Part shown: positions 15,942 to 24,913 of the stretch, piece after piece
Layout: every line of letters starts with the position of its first letter
Position numbering within the stretch: position 1 is the stretch's first letter
Assembly: GCF_037027585.1 (NCBI RefSeq)
Contig: NZ_JAXCLE010000008.1
Location: 99,698-163,697 of the forward strand
Source of the DNA: Solibacillus ferritrahens
GTDB taxonomy: Bacteria; Bacillota; Bacilli; Bacillales_A; Planococcaceae
Length of the DNA stretch: 64,000 bases
Reading direction: 5' to 3'
Notes under the pieces: model-generated
What the model was told of the DNA's origin: nothing
The model's database searches: none
Seen by the model: the letters and a program-made list of their open reading frames with translations, nothing else
Position numbers and translations under genes: made by a program

Positions 15942-15978
15942 GTGTATAAAATAATTCTAATTTTTAGTTATCCACAAT

Positions 15979-17271
15979 TTATAATTGTGCATTTTCTACC
16001 AATTCTAATTGTGCTTCAACAATTTTTCCTTCACGGTACACTTTAATCTGCAATGTATCCCCAATTGTTTTCTCGTTATATAAGTGCTTTCGCAGCTCAA
16101 TTGAATTTTCAATTGTTTGTCCATCCATCTCAACTATGACATCATATTGCTGTAAGCCCGCTTTATCCGCAGCAGAACCGCGCACAACTTGTGAAATGAC
16201 AACCCCATTCTTCACTTCTTCTGGCAATTGTAATGTTTGTTGCTGATAATAAGCAGGTACTTCAGTTAAATCTACCAATGAAATACCCATAGTCGGGCGT
16301 TGAACTTCCCCGTGCTTCTCTAATTGTTCGATAATAGGTAGTGCCGAATTAATCGGAATTGCGAACCCTAAACCTTCTACAGAAGATTGTGCAATTTTCA
16401 TCGAATTTATTCCTATTAAATCTCCCGCGATATTAATTAGAGCACCGCCGGAGTTACCTTGGTTAATCGCTGCATCTGTTTGTAAAACTTCAGTAGACCA
16501 GTCTTCTACACCATCTTCATTTAGATCGACTGGTACAGAACGATCCTTCCCTGAAATAACACCTGTTGTTACCGAGCCATAAAATTCTAAGCCTAATGGA
16601 TTTCCGATTGCAATAACTGTCTCACCTTGTTTTAATACATCGGAATCACCAAATTGCGCCACTGTTTCAATTCCTTCACTCGGAATAGAAATAATCGCCA
16701 GGTCTGTCCAAATATCCGCCCCTACAAGCTGAGCTTCAACTTTTTCGCCATCTTCCAATGTTACTTCAATTTGCTCTGCACCATCTACAACATGGTGATT
16801 CGTAACAATAAATGCAAATTTCTCTTCTACTTTATAAACAACTCCTGAACCACTACCCACAGCTTGAGCTGTGCCGGTGCTTTGGTTCCAGAAGTTTGGT
16901 GCAACTTTTTGGATATTTGTTATCCCTACTACAGCACTCGATACTTTTTCAACTGCATTTGTAACATCGGTCGTTACTTCAGTTGCAGTTTGATTAATTG
17001 TTGAACCGGATGATTCATTTGAAATGGAGTTTATTTCATTTGAACCTGGCAACTGATTAGCAAGAGAAGGTAAGAGGAGCCATAATAATAAAGCACCGAC
17101 AACAACACCGCTCAGTCCCGATATAAAGTAGCCAAATTTACTGCCACTTTTATTTCTTTTATTTTTTAGACGTTGCTGTCTTTCTTCCTCTTCTCTTTTT
17201 AAACGAGCTTCAAGCTCTGAAATATGATTATTTTGGACTTCTTTTTTTTCATCGTCAGGAAAATATCCCAT
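15979..17271 (-). CDS. htrA: HtrA-family membrane serine protease (S1C, YycK)
   Basis: A 430-residue quality-control protease. A basic, coiled N-terminus (ELEARLKREEEERQQRLKNK) precedes one helix (about residues 47-70). The trypsin-like domain has His in VTNHHVVDG, Asp in WTDLAIISI and Ser in INQGNSGGALI. One PDZ domain follows (GVVISQVVRGSAADKAGLQ). ATG 17271 lies after GAAAGGATG; the track of codons further upstream lacks a site. It follows walJ after a terminator and so may have its own promoter. It should degrade misfolded secreted proteins at the membrane surface. Confidence 0.93.
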   Translation of the reverse strand: MGYFPDDEKKEVQNNHISELEARLKREEEERQQRLKNKRNKSGSKFGYFISGLSGVVVGALLLWLLLPSLANQLPGSNEINSISNESSGSTINQTATEVTTDVTNAVEKVSSAVVGITNIQKVAPNFWNQSTGTAQAVGSGSGVVYKVEEKFAFIVTNHHVVDGAEQIEVTLEDGEKVEAQLVGADIWTDLAIISIPSEGIETVAQFGDSDVLKQGETVIAIGNPLGLEFYGSVTTGVISGKDRSVPVDLNEDGVEDWSTEVLQTDAAINQGNSGGALINIAGDLIGINSMKIAQSSVEGLGFAIPINSALPIIEQLEKHGEVQRPTMGISLVDLTEVPAYYQQQTLQLPEEVKNGVVISQVVRGSAADKAGLQQYDVIVEMDGQTIENSIELRKHLYNEKTIGDTLQIKVYREGKIVEAQLELVENAQL

Positions 17272-17373
17272 CGTATTCATCCTTTCATTACTTTTCTTAC
17301 TCATAGCATACACATTTAACATTAAAATTAGATGAAAATTGCATAAAACCTCCTTAAAAAATTGCAAAGTTCC

Positions 17374-17420
17374 ATTAAAAAAAGGTGTGCTGAAAGTATT
17401 CACTTTCAACACACCTCTTT
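17374..17420 (-). terminator. Terminator of the wal operon
   Basis: On the minus strand AGGTGTGTTGAAAG pairs with CTTTCAGCACACCT and is followed by seven T, between walJ and htrA. Confidence 0.85.
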
Positions 17421-17428
17421 ACTCATAT

Positions 17429-18217
17429 TTATACCATCACAAGCTTGGTAGGTTCATTTGCATCAGTATCATGTAAGTGCAAATATTCTCCCGTTATAAT
17501 GCCACAAGACTGTAATGTTTGTTCGACACTCATACGAGCTAAATCTTTCATATTATTGTCTTTACTTAAGTGGGCTAAATAAATCTGAGTCTGTTTTTCC
17601 GCAACAACATCTGCCATTGCTACAGCAGCATCCTCATTCGAAACGTGACCGACATCAGATAAGATACGTCGTTTAATGTTCCAAGGGTATTTACCCATTT
17701 GCAGCATACTCACGTCATGATTACTTTCAAATACATAGGCATCTGCTGCTGCAATATATCCTTTCATACGGTCACTTACATAGCCCGTATCAGTAATGAC
17801 AACAAGTTTACGGCCATTATCATGGAATGTATAGAACATTGGATCCGCAGCATCATGTGACACGGCAAACGATTGAATATCAAGACTGCCAAAAGTTTTT
17901 ATTGTTTCCATATCAAAATCGAAGCATAAATCTGTTGGAATTGTACCAACTAAACCATCCATTGCAGTCCATGTTTTTGCATTAGCATATACCGGTATAT
18001 TGTATTTACGTGCAATGACTCCAAGACCTTTAATATGGTCACTATGCTCATGCGTTACTAAAATACCTGATAAACTTTTCATATCACGATCTATATTAGC
18101 AAACAGTTGCTCCATTTTTTTTCCGCTTAAGCCTACATCAATCAAAAATGAATGTTCATCATTTTCTACGTAGACTGCGTTCCCTGTACTGCCACTTGCT
18201 AAAACGCTAAATCGCAT
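17429..18217 (-). CDS. walJ: WalJ/YycJ metallo-beta-lactamase-fold nuclease
   Basis: 262 residues of the MBL fold with the zinc motif THEHSDHIKG (about residue 56-65) and a later SHDAADP and DTGYVSD. In relatives it is a 5'-3' exonuclease-like protein of the WalRK operon linked to cell-wall and replication coordination. It is the last gene of walRK-yycH-yycI-walJ, 12 bases after yycI. Confidence 0.93.
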   Translation of the reverse strand: MRFSVLASGSTGNAVYVENDEHSFLIDVGLSGKKMEQLFANIDRDMKSLSGILVTHEHSDHIKGLGVIARKYNIPVYANAKTWTAMDGLVGTIPTDLCFDFDMETIKTFGSLDIQSFAVSHDAADPMFYTFHDNGRKLVVITDTGYVSDRMKGYIAAADAYVFESNHDVSMLQMGKYPWNIKRRILSDVGHVSNEDAAVAMADVVAEKQTQIYLAHLSKDNNMKDLARMSVEQTLQSCGIITGEYLHLHDTDANEPTKLVMV

Positions 18218-18229
18218 TGTTAAAACTCC

Positions 18230-19066
18230 CTACTCTTCCAAATCCTCTGTCTCTTCGACGATTTCGGATAAATCATTTTGTAATTCCACAATCTTTCCTT
18301 GTACTGCATTTACAAAATGTATTTCTTCTTGTCCATCTTTTAGCTTCACACGTACTTCCCAAGTAGGCGCAAAAACCTGAGTTTGTGTTAATTGGACAAT
18401 TGTGGAATAGCCAATATTCATCTCTAAAATTTGAGAATCTGGTTTTAATAAATTTTTATTATCTAAGATCTGCAAAACTTGTATTGCCGTTAGTAAATTT
18501 TGTTGTTTATCTAACTTCTCATGTTTTTCCAGCATTGTTTGCTCATACGCATACACACGATTTTCATCATCCCAGTAAATTTTTACATAACCACGTACAT
18601 TGTAATACAGTGTTAAGTTATTTACCTTCTGGAAAAATGTAGCCTCTCTTTTTTCTTCATCAACATTCCATAATACATAGGAGTCGCCTTCTTGTACATT
18701 ATTGTAAAGAAATTCAAGAAATGGATTCCTGCCACCGTTTTCCTGAAGCTTAACTGGCTTTTCCATCGTCACAATTAGCTTATTTTCATTTTCAATTTGT
18801 GTAAATTGATTTGCGGAATACGGTATTTCTGCCGGTGAGAATTTTTTGATTTGCCCAGAATAGTAAGCTGCACTTTCATTGTTATTTGGAAGTGCTATAT
18901 ACGTAATATTATCTTCTTTCAAACGCGCTTCAATTTTTTTCGTCGTTTCTCCTAAAACCTCAATTAGTTGACCTTCGTTATAGCTTTCTAGATATTGCGT
19001 ATATAAAAAGAGATTCAATATTAAAAACACCCATATAAAAATAGATTTCGTTCTACTCCAATCCAT
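18230..19066 (-). CDS. yycI: WalK-regulatory membrane protein YycI
   Basis: 278 residues. A single N-terminal membrane helix (SIFIWVFLILNLFLYTQYL) anchors an extracytoplasmic domain. With YycH it binds the WalK membrane part and tunes its activity. It overlaps the yycH 3' end by 14 bases, indicating coupling. Confidence 0.93.
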   Translation of the reverse strand: MDWSRTKSIFIWVFLILNLFLYTQYLESYNEGQLIEVLGETTKKIEARLKEDNITYIALPNNNESAAYYSGQIKKFSPAEIPYSANQFTQIENENKLIVTMEKPVKLQENGGRNPFLEFLYNNVQEGDSYVLWNVDEEKREATFFQKVNNLTLYYNVRGYVKIYWDDENRVYAYEQTMLEKHEKLDKQQNLLTAIQVLQILDNKNLLKPDSQILEMNIGYSTIVQLTQTQVFAPTWEVRVKLKDGQEEIHFVNAVQGKIVELQNDLSEIVEETEDLEE

Positions 19067-20375
19067 CTATAATCCCCCCTGTACGCTCGGGTGATATGTG
19101 TGTCCACTCATTGTTCGAAATGGTAAACCAACTAGGTTCTAAAATGAACGCTTCATCTTGCGCGAAATAATAGCCAACAACAACTTCATCAATATCTTTA
19201 AATGAGTCATCCGTATTTCGAATATACTCGATTACTTCCTCACCAGATACCAATTCTTTCTGTTCTCTATAGACTTCGCCTTCTGTTGCGATAGAATAAT
19301 AAGGACGTCGATAGCGGAAAATGCGATTTTCACCCCATGTTGTTATAATGCGGGTTGGGGTTGTCGTCATATTACTATAAATCGGCAATCCATGTAAAAA
19401 CAGTTGATATTCCGTTATATGCTTTTCTATATTCATCGAAGAGAATCGATAGTCTCCTGTAAATCCACCATGATCATTTATATAATCAAAGCTATCTTTA
19501 AGTAATTTCGATGATGGAATGGGCACAATACTTTCTGCAGGCGGGTACACATAATTAAGAATGCGATTCTTAGTATCCACCGTCATTAATGATGTATCAT
19601 CTGTATACCTATCCGAATATTCACTTTCAATATTTCGCTGTACAATTTTCGGTTGTGTAAAAACAATTGATTTAAATAAATTTGGGGAAATCTCCTGTAT
19701 TAAATACGTATAGCGTGTCGATTGAATCGGATTTTTTGAGACATACAATGAGCGTAATGAATCTCGTTCTATTTCTACATATGGACTATAATCTTTAGCA
19801 GGCTCAATTACTTCTGTCAAAAACTTGTCTGTATTTACTATATCTGCATATGTTCTATATAATATCCGTTTTTCTGTATTCAAAAAGAGCAGTTGTAACT
19901 GATTGTTCGTTTCTAATGTTGACCAGTCCAAAATTAGGCGAGTAAAGCTTGCTCCCGGTATAGCCTTATCATTAAACGATACAACATTTGAAAAAACCTG
20001 TAACGGTAACTCCTCATTGAAAAACATCGTGACACGATTATTTGTTCTTATAATTCCATTCATTTTTTCATCAGATAGATTGGTATTAATTAAATCAAGC
20101 TCACTCGTTTCCCAAGTTCGTAAATAGCTGTAGAGTTCATTTAAAACACTTGGAGATACCGTACCGAAAAATTCGTCATTTTGCCGGTACAGCAGTCGAT
20201 AAGGCTTTAATACATCATTCAATTCCTTTTGTTGACCGACCATAACTTCCTCAATCTGTGTTTCTTCTATTAACCCATAGTCGGGCTTGTAGTTCCAAAT
20301 AAGAAGCGTAAAGATAATACTGAGCAAAACGAGGAATGTTAATAAAATTGATTTTACTTGTTCAACATATTTCAT
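19053..20375 (-). CDS. yycH: WalK-regulatory membrane protein YycH
   Basis: 440 residues with one N-terminal helix (ILLTFLVLLSIIFTLLIW) and a large outside domain that ends in the typical motif of a two-domain YycH. ATG 20375 overlaps the walK stop as ATGA and follows a GGGGG site; a TTG at 20381 is the alternative. It works with YycI to inhibit or adjust WalK. Confidence 0.92.
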   Translation of the reverse strand: MKYVEQVKSILLTFLVLLSIIFTLLIWNYKPDYGLIEETQIEEVMVGQQKELNDVLKPYRLLYRQNDEFFGTVSPSVLNELYSYLRTWETSELDLINTNLSDEKMNGIIRTNNRVTMFFNEELPLQVFSNVVSFNDKAIPGASFTRLILDWSTLETNNQLQLLFLNTEKRILYRTYADIVNTDKFLTEVIEPAKDYSPYVEIERDSLRSLYVSKNPIQSTRYTYLIQEISPNLFKSIVFTQPKIVQRNIESEYSDRYTDDTSLMTVDTKNRILNYVYPPAESIVPIPSSKLLKDSFDYINDHGGFTGDYRFSSMNIEKHITEYQLFLHGLPIYSNMTTTPTRIITTWGENRIFRYRRPYYSIATEGEVYREQKELVSGEEVIEYIRNTDDSFKDIDEVVVGYYFAQDEAFILEPSWFTISNNEWTHISPERTGGIIDGLE

Positions 20376-22207
20376 TCCCAATCCCCCGCTTCATCCAATT
20401 CGTATGGCAAAGTGAAGAATATCGTAGTACCTTGTCCTTCCTCACTTTCTGCCCAAATTTTCCCGCCATGTGCTTCAATCATTTCACGCGCAATTGCAAG
20501 TCCTAAACCAGTTCCGCCCATCGATCGTGCACGTGCTCGGTCTACACGATAGAAGCGATCAAAAATCCGTGCTACATTTTCCTTTGGAATTCCCATCCCG
20601 TCATCCGAAATCATGACGCGAAGCATATTATCATGTACAGTAAACCCGAAACGGATATAACCACCGTCTGGAGAATATTTCAATGCATTTGAAATAATAT
20701 TATCGATTACCTGTGTCAGCTTATCGGTATCAATATCTACAAAATAACTTTTCTCTGGAAGTAAACGGATAAACTCTACATTTTGTGACTTCGACATTTC
20801 AAAGCGATCAATAATTTGTGTGAAAAACTTATTAAACTCTACAAATCCTAAATTCAATTCATACTCTTGGCTATCCATTTTAGAAAGCTGTAATAAATCA
20901 TTTACTAAACGAATCATACGCTCAGTTTCTGTTTGTGTAACATTTAAAAACGTTGGGGCAATATTTTCATCACGCCAAGCTCCTTCTGCCAATGCTTCTA
21001 AATAGCTTCGCATTGTTGTAAGTGGTGTCCGTAGCTCATGTGATACGTTCGCTACGAATTCCCGCCGTTCCAGATCAATTTTCTCCTGCTCAGTAATATC
21101 ATGCAATACGGTAATTAAGCCATTCACAAAGCCCGTTTCTTTTTGAATAACAGAGAAGTTGGCTCGTAAAATATACGGTGCATCACTCATGCTAAAATCA
21201 AGATTTACAGGCTCTTTCATATGAATTAAATCTTCAAAACTATATTCCTGATCCAATCTTAAAACAGAAGCAATTGGACGGTTTAAAGTAGATTCCCGTG
21301 TATCATGAAGTAAATCCAGAGCAGGCTCATTAATTAATATAATTTTCCCTTTGCGATCTGTTGCAATAACCCCATCTGTCATATTACTAAGAACACTTGC
21401 CAATTTCCGACGTTCAGCTTCTGTCGTAGACTGTGCTTCTTGTAGGCGATTAGTCAAATGGTTAAAAGCAATCGCTAATTGACCAATCTCATCTGTTCCG
21501 TATACACGTACTTTTCGGGAATAATTTCCTTTTGACATCGCTTGCGCCTGTTTTCGCATATCGGAAATGGGTCTTGTAATCGTTCGTGCAACAAGTATTC
21601 CTAAAATGATTGTAATAGCCAGAGACATTGCAATACCAGCAGCAAAAATACGGTTTATTTCATTTAGTTGTTCATATACTTTTTCAATATTAGATTCGAC
21701 ATATATAGCACCTCTTACTTCCCCATTTGGTCCCACTGTATCGGTTATGGGGAATGCAAGCAGCCAGACTCGCTGCCCTGTATCACGGTCCAGCGAAATA
21801 CTATCCCATAACGTTTCGGCGGACATCGCTTTACTTATATTATCTTCATTTGCCCGTTGCCCCACAAGCGCCTGATTATTAGCGTCCGAAATAGCTAGAA
21901 TACGACTGCGATTATTAACAACAATAATTTTGTTAATATCCTCGGTAGAGACTTCCTGTAAAATCGTTTTTAATCTCAACTCTATTGAAGGTGCCATATC
22001 ATCCACTTCTTTAATCATTTCTTCGCGGATACTGTAGTGAACAAGCTCAATTCTTTGACGGATGGAATCTTGGAAATTCGTTTTTAAATTCGTCTCAAGC
22101 TGCTTAGAAAAATAGATCCCAATAATTTGAAGAGCAATAATTATTAAAAGTACATAGATTAATACAAGCTTTACATGAATCGATTTGAAAAAGCTTACTT
22201 TTTGCAT
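20372..22207 (-). CDS. walK: Cell-wall sensor histidine kinase WalK
   Basis: 611 residues. Two helices (about 13-33 and 185-205) flank an extracellular Cache-like domain. HAMP (about 205-255), PAS (about 265-370), HisKA with the phosphorylated His in FVANVSHELRTPLTTM (about 390) and an ATPase domain with DDGMGIPKENV and GTGLGLAIAREM follow. It phosphorylates WalR to control autolysins and envelope growth. It lies 5 bases after walR and is essential in relatives. Confidence 0.97.
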   Translation of the reverse strand: MQKVSFFKSIHVKLVLIYVLLIIIALQIIGIYFSKQLETNLKTNFQDSIRQRIELVHYSIREEMIKEVDDMAPSIELRLKTILQEVSTEDINKIIVVNNRSRILAISDANNQALVGQRANEDNISKAMSAETLWDSISLDRDTGQRVWLLAFPITDTVGPNGEVRGAIYVESNIEKVYEQLNEINRIFAAGIAMSLAITIILGILVARTITRPISDMRKQAQAMSKGNYSRKVRVYGTDEIGQLAIAFNHLTNRLQEAQSTTEAERRKLASVLSNMTDGVIATDRKGKIILINEPALDLLHDTRESTLNRPIASVLRLDQEYSFEDLIHMKEPVNLDFSMSDAPYILRANFSVIQKETGFVNGLITVLHDITEQEKIDLERREFVANVSHELRTPLTTMRSYLEALAEGAWRDENIAPTFLNVTQTETERMIRLVNDLLQLSKMDSQEYELNLGFVEFNKFFTQIIDRFEMSKSQNVEFIRLLPEKSYFVDIDTDKLTQVIDNIISNALKYSPDGGYIRFGFTVHDNMLRVMISDDGMGIPKENVARIFDRFYRVDRARARSMGGTGLGLAIAREMIEAHGGKIWAESEEGQGTTIFFTLPYELDEAGDWE

Positions 22208-22212
22208 GTAGT

Positions 22213-22926
22213 CTACTCCTGTTCAGGATTTCGTAAGTAATAGCCGACTCCCCGTCTTGTTACAATCCATAATGGATGACTCGGATTATCTTCTATTTTT
22301 TCTCTTAGACGGCGAATTGTTACGTCTACTGTACGTACATCACCAAAGTAATCGTAACCCCATACAGTTTGTAGCAAGTGTTCACGCGTCATTACTTGAC
22401 CGATATGTTTTGCTAAATAGTGCAATAATTCAAATTCACGATGCGTTAGCTCTATTGATTCATCACGCTTTAAAACTAAGTATGCATCAGGCTGAATTGT
22501 CAATGAACCTACAACAATATCATTTGATTCAGCTTGCGCTTCCTCTACTTGAGCAGGTACATTTAATCGGCGCATATTTGCCTTCACACGGGCGATTAGC
22601 TCCCGCGTACTAAATGGCTTCGTTACATAATCATCTGCTCCCATTTCAAGACCTAACACCTTATCAATCTCCGAGCCTTTTGCCGTTAGCATAATAATAG
22701 GAAAATCATATTTTTTACGGACTTCACGACATACTTCCATTCCATCACGCTTTGGAAGCATTATATCCAATAACATTAAATCTGGCTGCTCTTCTTCTAC
22801 TCTTTGTAGAGCCTCGTCTCCATCGTACGCACAAATTACACGATAGCCTTCTTTAATTAAATTAAACTGCAAAATATCTGCAATTGGTTTCTCATCATCT
22901 ACAACTAAAATTGTTTTATCAATCAT
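22213..22926 (-). CDS. walR: Response regulator WalR
   Basis: 237 residues: an N-terminal receiver (ILVVDDEKPIAD, phospho-Asp in DLMLLDIMLPKRDG, Lys in DDYVTKPF) and an OmpR-type winged helix (TVDVTIRRLREKIED). It binds TGTWAH-N5-TGTWAH repeats before cell-wall hydrolase genes. It heads the operon. Confidence 0.97.
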   Translation of the reverse strand: MIDKTILVVDDEKPIADILQFNLIKEGYRVICAYDGDEALQRVEEEQPDLMLLDIMLPKRDGMEVCREVRKKYDFPIIMLTAKGSEIDKVLGLEMGADDYVTKPFSTRELIARVKANMRRLNVPAQVEEAQAESNDIVVGSLTIQPDAYLVLKRDESIELTHREFELLHYLAKHIGQVMTREHLLQTVWGYDYFGDVRTVDVTIRRLREKIEDNPSHPLWIVTRRGVGYYLRNPEQE

Positions 22927-23112
22927 CTATATACCTCTTTCCTAAATAAATTCTATATAAAATGAAAAGTAATGTTTATTTTTACTATCATTACTCTATC
23001 ACGGTTTGCGATTTGATGCATTATACAGATGTTTTCCATAAATTATTTTCCAGGAAATATTTTTAAATTTTTTCCGTATTTTAGTTCTATTCTCTGAAAG
23101 TGCTGTAATAAT

Positions 23113-23152
23113 TGAAAAAAGTGTGCTAAAAGTCAAAGCTTTTAACACACCT
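23113..23152 (-). terminator. Terminator of the M23 endopeptidase gene
   Basis: On the minus strand GTGTGTTAAAAG pairs with CTTTTAGCACAC, followed by six T. Confidence 0.85.
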
Positions 23153-23159
23153 CCCTAAA

Positions 23160-24629
23160 TTAATTTAAATATGATAATGGATTTACTTCAGAACCATTTT
23201 TATGAATTTCGAAATGCAGATGAGTTCCCGTTGAACGACCTGTGGACCCCATTTGTCCAAGAGCAGATCCTTGTTCTACTACTTGTCCAACTGATACTTC
23301 AATACTTGATAAGTGTGCGTATAGTGATTCAAAGCCATTATTATGGTCGATTACAACATAGTTCCCATATGTTGAATGACTTCCAGCTGTTTTAATAACC
23401 CCATTATCTGAAGCTTTAATCGTATAATTGGATGGTCGCGCAATATCGATTCCATAATGATAGCGTCCCCAACGATGTCCCATATTACTTGAAACATAAC
23501 CTCCAACTGCTGGCCAAGCGAAGGTTCCTGTTCCAATAGAAGGAATTACCTTCGTTCCTACGATTACTATACGATTTTCAGGTTCTATTAATACATTTTC
23601 CACAGATTGACGTCGCTCTGTTCGGACGCCATTTTCTTCTGTAATTAAATAAGAAACTTCTTTCTTACCTTTTTTGCCTTCTTGCTTAACAATTTTTTCA
23701 CCTTTTAACATTGTTGGATCTTCTTCAACAACTTTAGCGAAATCAATTTCCTCGATTTTTTTCTTCTCATAAACGGCCTTAACATTAACGAATGGTTTTT
23801 CTATCGTAACATTTAGCTCTTGACCAATCTGCAGTAATGTATTTTCTGTAAGAGAAGGGTTTAAAGATAATAATTGTGCTATTGTTAAATCATGTGCAGA
23901 TGCTATAGAGCCCAACATATCTCCTGGTTTTACTGTATAGGTTTCTTGCTGTACTGAACCTGTTTGTAATAACTGGATCGCCTCTGATACAGAAACAATT
24001 TCATCTGGCTTTGCTAAATCTTCCTGTCCTGTAATTGGAGCTGACAGTGCAACATCAATTAGACGGGTTTCATCTTTTTTTAATTCGGGTAAAGAATCAC
24101 TAGTTGAATTGTTTTTCAATTTATTCAATTGATATTGAGTAATATAGCGAAGCTTTAATCCATCAATTACAGCTTCAAAATCCGCTTTGTCCTTCAATGA
24201 AGCAACGACTGTATCTTCTACTTGTAGGGAATAAACTTGTGCTTGAACTGTCAATGCTTCTTGAAGGTTTTTTATCGTTTCTTCTTCATTTGCATCTACT
24301 GTAAATACTTGCTCTGGAATAATCTTAAGTTCGCTACTAGCATCGACCTTTAAATTATCATACTTCTTGCTAGCTTCTAGTTCTTTATTTAGTACAACTT
24401 CTTCTACTGTTGCTTCATCTGCAACAGATCCAACATATGTATCAGCTACATAAACGTGGTAAATTTTAGCGAATTGTTCTTTATCTGTTTCATTCGCGAA
24501 ACCTAGATTGAATGTCACCGTAGAAACGAGTAACGCAAAAATTGCAGTAATTTTTAATTTTCCATTATGACGATTCATTAGACTTTGTTTTAAATTGCCT
24601 AAGTCTAACTTGTTTCCTTTTGAACTCAT
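23160..24629 (-). CDS. LysM-G5-M23 peptidoglycan endopeptidase
   Basis: 489 residues, exported. A signal-like helix (ITAIFALLVSTVTFNLGFA, about 27-45) precedes a long N-terminal region, a LysM domain (about 230-277, ETYTVKPGDMLGSIASAHDL), a G5-type domain (about 280-365) and a C-terminal M23 domain with zinc ligands in HYGIDIA and HLHFEIHKNG. ATG 24629 follows GGAAGGGG; the frame from 24689 is rejected. It should cut peptidoglycan cross-bridges, and lies next to walR with a WalR-like site before its promoter. Confidence 0.9.
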   Translation of the reverse strand: MSSKGNKLDLGNLKQSLMNRHNGKLKITAIFALLVSTVTFNLGFANETDKEQFAKIYHVYVADTYVGSVADEATVEEVVLNKELEASKKYDNLKVDASSELKIIPEQVFTVDANEEETIKNLQEALTVQAQVYSLQVEDTVVASLKDKADFEAVIDGLKLRYITQYQLNKLKNNSTSDSLPELKKDETRLIDVALSAPITGQEDLAKPDEIVSVSEAIQLLQTGSVQQETYTVKPGDMLGSIASAHDLTIAQLLSLNPSLTENTLLQIGQELNVTIEKPFVNVKAVYEKKKIEEIDFAKVVEEDPTMLKGEKIVKQEGKKGKKEVSYLITEENGVRTERRQSVENVLIEPENRIVIVGTKVIPSIGTGTFAWPAVGGYVSSNMGHRWGRYHYGIDIARPSNYTIKASDNGVIKTAGSHSTYGNYVVIDHNNGFESLYAHLSSIEVSVGQVVEQGSALGQMGSTGRSTGTHLHFEIHKNGSEVNPLSYLN

Positions 24630-24709
24630 GATAAAGCCCCTTCCAACTATGTCTAATCTATAATATTTAGTGCTTCTATTTATCTTCAAGTGTTAAAACA
24701 CACTTTGCT

Positions 24710-24738
24710 ACTGTACCATATTTCTCATTCCAAATGAA
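24710..24738 (-). promoter_or_regulatory. Candidate promoter of the M23 gene
   Basis: On the minus strand TTCATT and TACAGT are 17 bases apart, about 80-110 bases before the start codon. Confidence 0.5.
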
Positions 24739-24753
24739 CTACTTCATTATTTT

Positions 24754-24770
24754 TGTAATGAAATTGTATT
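24754..24770 (+). promoter_or_regulatory. Candidate WalR binding site
   Basis: TGTAAT-gaaat-TGTATT is a direct repeat with five-base spacing, 11 of 12 positions matching TGTWAH-N5-TGTWAH. It lies 16 bases upstream of the -35 element of the M23 gene, though it reads on the opposite strand. Confidence 0.4.
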
Positions 24771-24857
24771 ATTATCTAAAAAATTGTTACATTCTAATTG
24801 ATAGAGTGATTGCCTTTAATTGTTCTTGTTTGTATATTTTCTATTTGCCTATTAAAT

Positions 24858-24897
24858 AGAAAAAGAGTATTAAAAGCCTTACGACTTTTAATACCCC
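24858..24897 (-). terminator. purA terminator
   Basis: On the minus strand GTATTAAAAG pairs with CTTTTAATAC and TCTTTTTC follows. Confidence 0.8.
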
Positions 24898-24913
24898 CTT
24901 TGAAGTTCTTCTA

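Larger units (their letters stand above)
15565..15976. promoter_or_regulatory. DnaA-box cluster around rlmH and the CxxH/CxxC gene
   Basis: Three perfect TTATCCACA boxes (15597-15605, 15874-15882, 15968-15976) and single-mismatch boxes at 15565, 15610, 15618 and 15854, plus reverse-strand TGTTGATAA (15703) and TGTGTATAA (about 15940). B. subtilis has a DnaA-box cluster at the equivalent locus (yydA = rlmH), which titrates or modulates DnaA; the parallel is from memory. Confidence 0.75.
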
